In this document: positions 1 to 6,357 of the stretch, one piece after another
Position numbering within the stretch: position 1 is the stretch's first letter
Layout: each line of letters begins with the position of its first letter
Assembly (NCBI GenBank): GCA_015660615.1
Contig: DQKQ01000287.1
Coordinates: 1 to 7,400 of the forward strand
DNA from: Flavobacteriales bacterium
Lineage (GTDB): Bacteria; Bacteroidota; Bacteroidia; Flavobacteriales_D; Sanyastnellaceae
Direction of reading: 5' to 3'
DNA: 7,400 nucleotides
Position numbers and translations under genes: made by a program
Notes under the pieces: generated by a model
Databases searched by the model: none
The model's input: only the letters and a program-made list of their open reading frames with translations
What the model was told of the DNA's origin: nothing

Positions 1-461
1 TCTGTAATCCATTGGGGGAGTTTGTAGTCACGAAGTTTATCTGAGAGAAATAAAATTCCGTTTTTAGAGAGTATTTTAACAGCTTTCGATCGCCCATCTA
101 TTTTCTTATTCATGTAACAGAAGACAAGGACTGTTGAAGAAAGTGGGGATTCTGCGTATGCGGCAAGTTTTTCGAGTTCGTCTTTGCGATTCCAGCATTT
201 AAGCTCTTGGGCTTCTTTTACAAGGACGAGTTGGCGGTCTGACATCATGGGGAATCTGCGCGAAGCAGCTAAGATGTCTGCAATATCTGTGTCGCGCCCA
301 TAAAGTATAGTCTCGTTGAAGTCTTTCGAGGCTTCATCAACTACGCTAGAGATTATAGCTTTAGAAATTTCTTCTATAAAGAAAGATTCCTCTCCATGTA
401 AAACGTAAAGGGGTGAAAATTTACCAGCTTGAATGTCCCGAATAATTTGCCTATGAGCCAT
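1..461 (-). CDS. holA: DNA polymerase III subunit delta, N-terminal part (cut by window edge)
   Basis: Reading the minus strand from an ATG at 461 gives 153 uninterrupted codons running off the left edge of the window. The protein begins MAHRQIIRDIQAGKFSPLYV and contains the delta-subunit signature LHGEESFFIEEI (about residues 21-32), then RRFPMMSDRQLVLVKEA (68-84) and an LVFCY-type beta strand followed by KKIDGRSKAVKIL. Delta is the clamp-loader subunit that opens the beta sliding clamp; the family is a AAA+ relative that does not hydrolyse ATP. Only the N-terminal domain is visible, roughly 45% of a usual protein of about 340 residues. It is transcribed divergently from the HsdR-N-type gene with 37 bases between the start codons. 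As I recall, this pairing recurs in Flavobacteriales. The start is fixed because stop codons lie close upstream and homologues begin at this point. Confidence 0.93.
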   Translation of the reverse strand, partial: MAHRQIIRDIQAGKFSPLYVLHGEESFFIEEISKAIISSVVDEASKDFNETILYGRDTDIADILAASRRFPMMSDRQLVLVKEAQELKCWNRKDELEKLAAYAESPLSSTVLVFCYMNKKIDGRSKAVKILSKNGILFLSDKLRDYKLPQWIT

Positions 462-465
462 ATGG

Positions 466-473
466 CTAAGTTA
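466..473 (-). promoter_or_regulatory. Possible -7 promoter element of holA
   Basis: On the minus strand this reads TAACTTAG, 7 of 8 bases of the Bacteroidota -7 consensus TAnnTTTG, followed by four bases and the holA ATG. No clear TTG/TTTG element lies about 19 bases upstream. Its expected upstream element would fall on the -7 element of the divergent gene. Confidence 0.3.
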
Positions 474-486
474 TAGCTTAGAAGAT

Positions 487-494
487 TAAATTTG
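487..494 (+). promoter_or_regulatory. Probable -7 promoter element of the HsdR-N gene cluster
   Basis: TAAATTTG matches the Bacteroidota consensus TAnnTTTG at every fixed position. It ends four bases before the ATG at 499, so the transcript would start at or almost at the start codon. No good TTTG is seen 17-23 bases upstream, which lowers confidence. Confidence 0.42.
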
Positions 495-498
495 CGGA

Positions 499-954
499 AT
501 GTCTAGGTTATCAGATCTTCCTGTATTGAACTTTGCCAGACCCACCCTTGTTGCAAGAAAGGGTGATAAACATGATGAGATTCTTTGTCTTGTTAGAAAG
601 AAGTGGGTGGCCTTAGAACCAGAAGAGTGGGTGAGACAACACCTCATATATCACCTCTCGGAAAACTTAGGGTATCCTATGGGACTTATGGCTGTGGAGC
701 ACACTTTGATTTTGAACGATGTGGCGAAGAGAGCTGATTTGGTCTGCTTTAATAAGGATAGAAAACCTGTACTTCTCGCTGAGTGTAAGGCTCCGAATAT
801 TGCACTTTCCCAGAAGACTCTAGATCAAGCCGCGAGGTATAATCTTGTTTTAAAGGTTCCAACCCTTCTGCTGACTAATGGCCTAAATCATTACGCTGTG
901 GCTACTGACACTACGAAGCCCATTGCTGTTTTAGGTTCTATTCCTGAGTTTTAA
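499..954 (+). CDS. Free-standing HsdR N-terminal-domain protein (PD-(D/E)XK nuclease fold)
   Basis: This 151-residue protein resembles only the N-terminal nuclease domain of type I restriction HsdR subunits. An EEWVRQHL motif at 42-49 starts the fold. The PD-(D/E)XK catalytic set is intact: D80 in KRADLVCF, E95 and K97 in LAECKAP, and the QAARYN helix (110-115) seen in RecB/HsdR-like nucleases. It has no helicase domain, target-recognition subunit or methylase beside it, so it is not a restriction system. Similar short proteins next to holA are widespread in Bacteroidota and are annotated by domain only; their function is unknown. It probably heads a cluster with the next two genes (14-base gap). 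The ATG at 499 is preferred because it fits the family start and follows a TAnnTTTG element. Nuclease activity is inferred from the fold only. Confidence 0.88.
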   Translation: MSRLSDLPVLNFARPTLVARKGDKHDEILCLVRKKWVALEPEEWVRQHLIYHLSENLGYPMGLMAVEHTLILNDVAKRADLVCFNKDRKPVLLAECKAPNIALSQKTLDQAARYNLVLKVPTLLLTNGLNHYAVATDTTKPIAVLGSIPEF

Positions 955-956
955 CG

Positions 957-964
957 TACTTTCG
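957..964 (+). promoter_or_regulatory. Possible internal -7 element before the DUF5606-like gene
   Basis: TACTTTCG matches 7 of 8 positions of TAnnTTTG and ends four bases before the ATG at 969, the same spacing as at 499. It lies in the short gap after the HsdR-N stop codon. The upstream element is not convincing, so this could be chance. Confidence 0.22.
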
Positions 965-968
965 CGCC

Positions 969-1502
969 ATGAAGATTTCAGACGTATTAGCTATTTCGGG
1001 TAAACCCGGACTTTTTAAAATTTTAGCATCCTCTCCTAAGAATTTAGTTGTTGAGAGTATGATTGATGGTAAGCGCTCTAGTATCCCCGGTTCGCTTAGA
1101 GTTAGCAGCTTAAGTGATATCACGATGTACACTATAGAAGAAGACGTTCCACTAAGAGAAATTCTCAAGTCTATGTTTGATAAGAACAAAGGAAAGCCAG
1201 ATCTTTCTCACAATTCTGCTCCACAAGAAGTGAAGGATTTCATTGATAGCGTTGTGACTGATTTAGATCACGGTAGAGTTTACGCTTCTGATCTAAGAAA
1301 GCTTGTACAATGGTATAATCTTCTAATATCTCAAAAAGCACTACCTTTTGAAGAAGAGGAGGAGAAAGAAGATGATAAAAAGCTAACAGCAAACAACCCA
1401 GCTTCTAAGAAGAAGCCAGGTGCTAAAAAGCCAGTGATAAAAAGGAGCCCTTCGGCTAAGAAAGCTATAGCTACAAAGTCAATGAAAACTACTAAAAAGT
1501 AG
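969..1502 (+). CDS. DUF5606-like protein with acidic patch and lysine-rich C-terminal tail
   Basis: This 177-residue protein matches the Bacteroidota DUF5606 family as I remember it. The opening MKISDVLAISGKPGLFKIL, then LVVESMIDGKR and the ITMYTIEEDVPLREIL stretch (51-66), form the conserved N-terminal domain. A helical part follows, with LDHGRVYASDLRKLVQWYNL at 99-118. The last third is unusual: glutamates and aspartates at 128-136, then a tail (147-177) with 12 lysines, one arginine and no acidic residue, rich in Ala, Pro, Ser and Thr like a histone H1 tail. No signal peptide or membrane segment is present, so it should be cytoplasmic. The tail suggests nucleic-acid binding, but this is inference; the family function is unknown to me. 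It sits 14 bases after the HsdR-N gene and 3 bases before the dehydrogenase gene, so co-transcription is likely. Confidence 0.85.
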   Translation: MKISDVLAISGKPGLFKILASSPKNLVVESMIDGKRSSIPGSLRVSSLSDITMYTIEEDVPLREILKSMFDKNKGKPDLSHNSAPQEVKDFIDSVVTDLDHGRVYASDLRKLVQWYNLLISQKALPFEEEEEKEDDKKLTANNPASKKKPGAKKPVIKRSPSAKKAIATKSMKTTKK

Positions 1503-1505
1503 ACC

Positions 1506-2402
1506 ATGAAGTTAATTACTGTTATTGGTGCTGGAACCATGGGGAATGGTATAGCTCACGTGTTTGCCCAAAAGGGTTTTGACGTAAGCCTAGTCGATAT
1601 GTCACAAGATGCTCTTGATAGAGCCTTAGCTACAATAGATAAGAATTTAAGCAGACTTGTCGCGAAAGAGCGCATTTCAGAGAATGATAAAAAGGAGACG
1701 CTTGGTCGATTGGTTACTTCGACTGACTTTAAAGCTTCTGTTGTTGGTGCGGATTTAGTTGTGGAGGCGGCTACTGAGAATATTGATTTAAAGCTAAAGA
1801 TATTTAAGGATCTAGATGCTACTGCTCCAGAGGGCTGCATTCTCGCTACGAATACATCTTCCATTTCTATTACGAAAATTGCAGCTGTGACGAGTCGTCC
1901 AGATAAAGTTATAGGGATGCATTTCATGAACCCAGTTCCGATTATGAAACTGGTTGAGATTATCAGGGGATATGCTACCTCTGATGAGACTTGCACGAAG
2001 ATTATGGATCTGAGTTCTTCTCTAGGGAAATCGCCTGTTGAGGTTAATGACTACCCTGGGTTTGTGGCAAATCGCATTTTGATGCCAATGATTAATGAGG
2101 CAATTATAACCTTAAACGAAGGTGTTGCTGGAGTAGAGGAGATTGATACTGTGATGAAGCTAGGTATGGCTCATCCTATGGGACCACTTCAACTTGCAGA
2201 TTTCATAGGGCTTGACGTTTGTCTGTCTATTATGAAAGTGCTTCAAGATGGACTCGATGCTTCGAAGTATGCTCCTTGTCCTTTGTTAGTGAATATGGTT
2301 ATGGCTGGCAAATTGGGAGCTAAATCGGGGGAGGGATTCTACGTTCACACTCGTGGTTCTAAGGATCTAGTTATCGCACCGACATTTGTTAAAGAAAAGT
2401 AA
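1506..2402 (+). CDS. hbd: 3-hydroxybutyryl-CoA (short-chain 3-hydroxyacyl-CoA) dehydrogenase
   Basis: This 298-residue cytoplasmic enzyme interconverts acetoacetyl-CoA and (S)-3-hydroxybutyryl-CoA (or short-chain homologues) using NAD(P)(H), in beta-oxidation or its reversal. The Rossmann fold opens with GAGTMG (8-13), and D31 closes the second strand; an acidic residue there usually favours NAD. The catalytic set is complete: S118 in NTSS, H139 in GMHFMNPVP, its partner E151, and N189 in PGFVANRIL. The C-terminal domain has HPMGPLQLADFIGLDV (about 223-238). Length is normal for the single-domain family, with no fused hydratase. The start lies 3 bases after the DUF5606-like stop, so the two are probably one operon, although no functional link is obvious. 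The symbol hbd follows family usage. The substrate (butyryl or longer, or a phenylacetate-pathway role as in paaH) cannot be fixed from sequence. Confidence 0.93.
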   Translation: MKLITVIGAGTMGNGIAHVFAQKGFDVSLVDMSQDALDRALATIDKNLSRLVAKERISENDKKETLGRLVTSTDFKASVVGADLVVEAATENIDLKLKIFKDLDATAPEGCILATNTSSISITKIAAVTSRPDKVIGMHFMNPVPIMKLVEIIRGYATSDETCTKIMDLSSSLGKSPVEVNDYPGFVANRILMPMINEAIITLNEGVAGVEEIDTVMKLGMAHPMGPLQLADFIGLDVCLSIMKVLQDGLDASKYAPCPLLVNMVMAGKLGAKSGEGFYVHTRGSKDLVIAPTFVKEK

Positions 2403-2407
2403 GTTTG
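2400..2407 (+). promoter_or_regulatory. Candidate -7 promoter element of the OmpA-family gene
   Basis: TAAGTTTG matches TAnnTTTG at all fixed positions and overlaps the stop codon of the dehydrogenase gene. It would give a leader of roughly 50 bases before the ATG at 2462. The nearest TTTG upstream (2385-2388) is only 11 bases away, too close for the usual spacing, so the call is tentative. Confidence 0.3.
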
Positions 2408-2420
2408 GCATAAAGTATGC
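2408..2420 (+). repeat. Short perfect inverted repeat in the OmpA-gene leader
   Basis: GCATA and TATGC are separated by three bases (AAG). The repeat lies just after the candidate -7 element at 2400-2407. It has no T-tract, so it is not an intrinsic terminator. It could be a small hairpin or binding site, or chance. Confidence 0.3.
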
Positions 2421-2461
2421 TACCTTGCAAACCTGTAAGAATAAAATTGAAAAACAATCAT

Positions 2462-3631
2462 ATGAAAACCTCAAGTATTTTACGTGGACTCACGGCTGTC
2501 GTTGCGGTGGTTAGTTTAACTATTGGCGCTGATGCTCAGGAGATTAACCTTGTGCCGAATGGTGGTTTCGAGGATACGAATATTAATAAGCTTCGTACTT
2601 ATGGCCAAATGGAGGAGTTCAGCATGGATTGGTTTGCAGCAACGGAAGTTGCTGCTGATATCTATGGTGATGGAGCTAAAGGAGACAAGGTTGCTGTTCC
2701 AACAAATAATTACGGAAAGCAGGATCCTTCAGATGGTCTTTGTTATGCAGGACTTAGAGCTTACTCTAAGGATCCTAGGTTAAGCAGAAGTTACCTCGAA
2801 GTTAAGCTTACTCAACCTCTTGAAAAGAATGTTATGTACTGCGTTTCTTTCGATATAAGTTTGGCAGATTTAAGCCGCTTTGCTGTAAATGAGATTGGAG
2901 TTCTCATGAGCGATAGAAAAATCGATCATACTAATACCGGTGATGTGATTCAACAAGCTGACGTTAAGCAAAAGACAAATAAGGTTTTCCAATTCCTCGA
3001 TGGATGGGAGACCTTCTGCGGAACATTTGTGGGAACTGGCCAAGAAGAGTATGTCGTGATTGGATGTTTCGGGGGAAGAGAAAATATGACCATCGATAAG
3101 GTCAAGCGCCCAATGGGCATTGTGGGAGCTCAAATGAACCACGCCTACTATTACATTGATAACGTTAAAATCGTAGATATTCAGGCAAAGTCTCAATGTG
3201 TTTGTGCTGCTGCTGATGAAAGAGGTATGGACCTGGTTTACGGTTCTTCTTCAGTTCAAGAGGAGGACATGACAGACGCTGAGATTATTTTATCTAGCTC
3301 TATATACTATGCTTTCTTAAAGCGTACTCCGACTGGCACAGGTAAGCAAACTGTTTCTAGAATTGCAGCTATTCTTAAAGCGAATCCTATGATGAAAATC
3401 ACGATCGTGGGACATAGCGATGATGATGAGAGAAATGAAGGGCAGGTTAACCCTCGCTACAAGATGATTGGAAAGAATCGTGCATACCAAATAAGAAGGA
3501 TGCTTGCAGCCGAAGGAGTTCTCTCTACACAAATATCTGTTTCAGATATGGGTAATATGGATCCTGCAAGTACGCGCGATAATGACATCTCTCGAGCTCA
3601 AAACCGCAGGGTTACTTTCGAGATTAAATAA
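2462..3631 (+). CDS. Exported OmpA-family protein with N-terminal jelly-roll-like domain
   Basis: Starting at the ATG at 2462 gives 389 residues. An in-frame ATG at 2417 would put 15 extra residues ahead of a clear signal peptide, so I reject it. Residues 1-26 form the signal peptide, with likely cleavage after ADA and before Q26. Residues about 30-240 begin LVPNGGFED and end YYYIDNVKIVDI, the pattern of a galactose-binding or carbohydrate-binding jelly roll often found on Bacteroidota surface proteins. A short linker with C246 and C248 follows. The OmpA C-terminal domain (about 270-389) has ITIVGHSDD (313-321), GKNRAYQIRRML (337-348) and RAQNRRVTFEI (378-388), the parts that bind diaminopimelate of peptidoglycan. 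The protein probably sits in the periplasm or outer membrane, anchored to the cell wall, with its N-terminal domain binding a sugar or protein. It has no transmembrane OmpA barrel. The ligand is unknown. Confidence 0.88.
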   Translation: MKTSSILRGLTAVVAVVSLTIGADAQEINLVPNGGFEDTNINKLRTYGQMEEFSMDWFAATEVAADIYGDGAKGDKVAVPTNNYGKQDPSDGLCYAGLRAYSKDPRLSRSYLEVKLTQPLEKNVMYCVSFDISLADLSRFAVNEIGVLMSDRKIDHTNTGDVIQQADVKQKTNKVFQFLDGWETFCGTFVGTGQEEYVVIGCFGGRENMTIDKVKRPMGIVGAQMNHAYYYIDNVKIVDIQAKSQCVCAAADERGMDLVYGSSSVQEEDMTDAEIILSSSIYYAFLKRTPTGTGKQTVSRIAAILKANPMMKITIVGHSDDDERNEGQVNPRYKMIGKNRAYQIRRMLAAEGVLSTQISVSDMGNMDPASTRDNDISRAQNRRVTFEIK

Positions 3632-3646
3632 TTATTTCATTATTTC
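3631..3646. repeat. Tandem ATTATTTC duplication between convergent genes
   Basis: Two direct copies of ATTATTTC lie in the 22-base gap between the convergent OmpA-family and UMF1-type genes. I see no hairpin-plus-T-tract terminator in this gap, so termination here must use another mechanism or the transcripts overlap. Confidence 0.5.
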
Positions 3647-3653
3647 ACTAAGC

Positions 3654-4979
3654 TTAACCAGCATAGTGGACTTTGTTTCTATACTCTTTAGGCACCATCA
3701 GCATAGCTAAGAAAGCAAGAGAGAATAGGATTATCATGGCTAGAATTGACTCTCTCATCGAGCCAGTGTATCCCTCGATATAACCCCATCCGAACATCCC
3801 GATAATAAGTCCTCCTTTTTCTAGTACTTCGTAGAAACTGAAATACGAGGCGGGGTCATTCGTTTTAGGAAGAATCTTTGAGTAGGTAGCTCTATTTAAG
3901 CTTTGTGTTCCTCCCATAAGGAAACCTATAGCCCCCGCAGCAACGTAGAATCCAATCTTTGTAGTAGCGAAAAAATATGAATATAAACACAAAGCAGCCC
4001 ACCCCGCTATACAAGCCATTAAGGCTCGAATATTTCCAATTCTACGACTCAAAGCACTCAATCCAAACGCTCCAGGAATAGCTAGTAGATTTACCACAAA
4101 AATTGTAATAATCAGTTCGGTTTCATTTAGTCCCACCTCTTTAATCCCGAAGGACGAAGCCATGATGATAATGGTCTGGATAGCCATACTCATAACAAAA
4201 AACGCACCCAAATATCTCTTGAGGTGAACGAACCCTTTCAATTCACGAGCCACTCCGACGAGCTCTTTAAATCCTTGCGTAAGAATGTTTCCCGGCGGTA
4301 AATCTTTTATTTCACTTTCTGGAAGCGCATTAAATGTTATGTGAGCAAAACCAAACCACCACAAGCCTACAAGTACAAAACAAAAGGTCGTAGTGTGTGT
4401 TCCAACACCTATGATCATCCCAGCACATATAACGAGTATGATAAGCGAACTCCAGTAGCCCATAGCATATCCTTTCGCACTCAATCTATCGTGTTCCTCC
4501 CTTGGAGCTATTTCAGGCAGAAATGCATTGTAAAATCCCACACTACCCCAAAACCCTAAGCTCGCCAAAAAAAACGGTATCATACTCAATTCCAAATGAT
4601 CTGCATCAAACCAATACAACCCCACACATCCCGCCGCTCCGACATAGCAGAATATCCTCATAAATAATTTCTTCTTTCCTGCATAATCGGCCATCCCACT
4701 AAGCAAAGGGGTTATTATTATGATTGTTAAAAAGCTCGTAGCCAGGACATAGCTGTATAGCTGTGTGTTTACGAACTCCATTCCTAAAAACATTACGTTA
4801 TCCGTACCGTCAATAATCTTTCCTTGCGCATCTTTTTCAGAAGTCAAGTTGTTATAAAAAACAGGAAAAATCGCCGTAGTAATTACAAGCGAGTATACGT
4901 TATTTGCCCAATCATACATCGTCCATCCCCACTTAACTTTCTCTTCACCTTCCCTCTTCTTGAACATATTCTTAAACAT
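3654..4979 (-). CDS. UMF1/Atg22-type MFS transporter
   Basis: This 441-residue membrane protein has the UMF1 (Atg22-like) hallmark near its start, KWGWTMYDWANNVYSLVI (about 16-33), leading into the first membrane helix. The MFS loop motif follows as MADYAGKKK (96-104), then FYNAFLPEIAP (149-159) and SAKGYAMGYWSS (167-178), as in the family. About twelve hydrophobic segments are spread over the chain. Yeast Atg22 is a vacuolar amino-acid exporter; bacterial members are largely uncharacterised, so the substrate is unknown. Length is typical. The ATG at 4979 is used; an in-frame ATG four codons later (4967) is possible. It is divergent from lhgO with 82 bases between starts, which permits shared control but does not prove a link to 2-hydroxyglutarate. 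It converges with the OmpA-family gene. Confidence 0.9.
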   Translation of the reverse strand: MFKNMFKKREGEEKVKWGWTMYDWANNVYSLVITTAIFPVFYNNLTSEKDAQGKIIDGTDNVMFLGMEFVNTQLYSYVLATSFLTIIIITPLLSGMADYAGKKKLFMRIFCYVGAAGCVGLYWFDADHLELSMIPFFLASLGFWGSVGFYNAFLPEIAPREEHDRLSAKGYAMGYWSSLIILVICAGMIIGVGTHTTTFCFVLVGLWWFGFAHITFNALPESEIKDLPPGNILTQGFKELVGVARELKGFVHLKRYLGAFFVMSMAIQTIIIMASSFGIKEVGLNETELIITIFVVNLLAIPGAFGLSALSRRIGNIRALMACIAGWAALCLYSYFFATTKIGFYVAAGAIGFLMGGTQSLNRATYSKILPKTNDPASYFSFYEVLEKGGLIIGMFGWGYIEGYTGSMRESILAMIILFSLAFLAMLMVPKEYRNKVHYAG

Positions 4980-4983
4980 CTGC

Positions 4984-5013
4984 GTAAGATAGTACGTTTT
5001 ATGAAATTGTAAA
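4984..5013 (-). promoter_or_regulatory. Possible promoter of the UMF1-type transporter gene
   Basis: On the minus strand TTT (5013-5011), 19 bases, then TATCTTAC (4991-4984) resembles the Bacteroidota pattern TTTG-N19-TAnnTTTG, with two mismatches in the -7 half. It ends four bases before the ATG at 4979. Confidence 0.28.
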
Positions 5014-5035
5014 CATCATTCTCTCGACTGCATAT

Positions 5036-5043
5036 TACCTTTA
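5036..5043 (+). promoter_or_regulatory. Possible -7 element of lhgO
   Basis: TACCTTTA matches TAnnTTTG at 7 of 8 positions, 18 bases before the lhgO ATG. The nearest TTG (5007-5009) is 26 bases upstream, longer than the usual spacer, so this is a weak call. Confidence 0.25.
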
Positions 5044-5061
5044 CAGACGATTCAAAAACCG

Positions 5062-6273
5062 ATGAGAAATTACGACGTTATTTTAGTGGGTGGTGGTATC
5101 GTTGGTGCTGCGACATTCTATAAGATGCAGATGCGCTACCCTAAAAAGACGATGCTTCTCATTGATAAAATGGATGTTTTAGCGGATCACCAAACGGGCA
5201 ACAACTCTGGCGTAATTCACTCTGGGCTCTATTACAAGCCTGGTTCCCTAAAGGCGGAGAACTGCGTAAAGGGTCGCCATGAGCTTGTGAAATTTTCGAA
5301 AGAAAACAACGTTCCCCATGATGTATGTGGTAAAGTAGTAGGGGCTGCCACAGAAGCTGAACAACCTTCTTTAAATAAGATTCATAAGTTAGGTCTTGAG
5401 AATAATATAGAAGGCATCGAGCGCATTAACGGCTCTCAGCTTCGCGAGATCGAACCAGAGTGTAGGGGAGAGGCCGCCCTTTGGGTTCCATGTACTGGGA
5501 TAATCGATTTCAGGGACGCCACGAAGAAGATGGTAGATGTCGCACTTACTATACAAGAAAAATCTGCAGTTCATCTTTCTGAGGAAGTCCTAGATTTCGC
5601 CAACGAGGGTGACGGTACTCTCGTAAAAACCTCGAAAGCCACTTATTTCGCTCAGCACCTTATCGTATGTGGCGGACTCCAAGCCGATCGCCTCGCCCGC
5701 AAGGATGGCGTCAAGCTGCGAGAACGCGTAGTAGGCTTCCGAGGAGATTACTACGAGCTTAACGACCACGCTAAGCACAAGATTAAGAATCTAATCTATC
5801 CCGTACCTAACCCCGATTTCCCTTTCCTTGGAGTGCATTTCACCCGTATGACGAACGGAGAAATCGAGTGCGGTCCCAATGCAGTTTTCACCTTCAAGCG
5901 CGAGGGCTACGGAAAAACTGATTTCGATCTGCGAGACACCTTCGACGCCCTAAGCTATGCCGGCACCTGGAAGCTCTTTTTCAAGAATATATCTTTCGGG
6001 ATTAATGAATACCGACGAGCATTCTCTAAGAGACTCTTCTTAAAATCGCTACAACACCTTGTTCCCTCCCTCACGATGGACGATATCCGCCAAGGCCGAT
6101 CCGGAGTTAGAGCTATGCTTCTCAATACCGATGGCGACACCCGTGATGATTTCCGTATCGAGGCTACAGATAGAAGTATCCACGTTCTCAACGCTCCTTC
6201 TCCAGCGGCTACCGCCTCACTAGCAATAGGCGATTACGTGGCGGACAGGTATGCAGAAAGGTTCGCGAAATAG
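5062..6273 (+). CDS. lhgO: L-2-hydroxyglutarate oxidase/dehydrogenase (FAD-dependent)
   Basis: This 403-residue flavoenzyme oxidises L-2-hydroxyglutarate to 2-oxoglutarate and passes electrons on; the E. coli enzyme (formerly YgaF) feeds the membrane quinone pool. The FAD-binding GGGIVG (10-15) and acidic D35 at the end of strand 2 form the N-terminal dinucleotide fold. The family signature HQTGNNSGVIHSGLYYKPGS starts at H43. The C-terminal half carries GRSGVR (345-350), DDFRIE, and NAPSPAATASLAIG (377-390), typical of LhgO. Length is normal and no catalytic motif is missing. Its likely role is to repair or salvage L-2-hydroxyglutarate made by promiscuous dehydrogenases. No glutarate hydroxylase (csiD) or gab gene is next to it. 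Base composition shifts within the gene: lines I counted in the first part give about 42% G+C, while most lines after about 5640 give 52-58%, with more CTC, CGC and GCC codons than its neighbours. Confidence 0.95.
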   Translation: MRNYDVILVGGGIVGAATFYKMQMRYPKKTMLLIDKMDVLADHQTGNNSGVIHSGLYYKPGSLKAENCVKGRHELVKFSKENNVPHDVCGKVVGAATEAEQPSLNKIHKLGLENNIEGIERINGSQLREIEPECRGEAALWVPCTGIIDFRDATKKMVDVALTIQEKSAVHLSEEVLDFANEGDGTLVKTSKATYFAQHLIVCGGLQADRLARKDGVKLRERVVGFRGDYYELNDHAKHKIKNLIYPVPNPDFPFLGVHFTRMTNGEIECGPNAVFTFKREGYGKTDFDLRDTFDALSYAGTWKLFFKNISFGINEYRRAFSKRLFLKSLQHLVPSLTMDDIRQGRSGVRAMLLNTDGDTRDDFRIEATDRSIHVLNAPSPAATASLAIGDYVADRYAERFAK

Positions 6274-6327
6274 ATGAAGCATTAGCTTTATAATTACGAT
6301 TTGGTAGGTGATATATTTTCAACTAAA

Positions 6328-6355
6328 TTGTATGAATTATTATAAAATACCTTTC
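6328..6355 (+). promoter_or_regulatory. Probable promoter of the cupredoxin gene
   Basis: TTG (6328-6330), 17 bases, then TACCTTTC (6348-6355), which matches TAnnTTTG at 7 of 8 positions. It ends two bases before the ATG at 6358, so the transcript would begin inside or right at the start codon unless another promoter or start is used. Confidence 0.38.
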
Positions 6356-6357
6356 AA

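Noticed and set aside
499..954. Part of a type I restriction-modification system
   Set aside because: No HsdM, HsdS or helicase part is nearby, and the protein has the normal length of a known stand-alone family, so it is not a truncated HsdR.
938..1189. Minus-strand open frame of 83 codons
   Set aside because: It lies antisense to the DUF5606-like gene, shows no recognisable family pattern and is explained as a shadow of the real frame.
1556..1996. Minus-strand open frame of 146 codons
   Set aside because: Antisense to the dehydrogenase gene, whose catalytic residues are all present in the plus frame; no independent support.
2404..2428. TTGGCA...TTGC resembling a sigma-54 promoter before the OmpA-family gene
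   Set aside because: The GG and GC pairs are 18 bases apart instead of the strict 10 needed by sigma-54.
2417..2461. Upstream in-frame ATG that would lengthen the OmpA-family protein by 15 residues
   Set aside because: It would place a charged stretch before an obvious signal peptide; the ATG at 2462 starts directly with a normal signal sequence.
6276..6292. AAGC-ATTA-GCTT hairpin after lhgO as a terminator
   Set aside because: Only a four-base stem with no T-tract on either strand.
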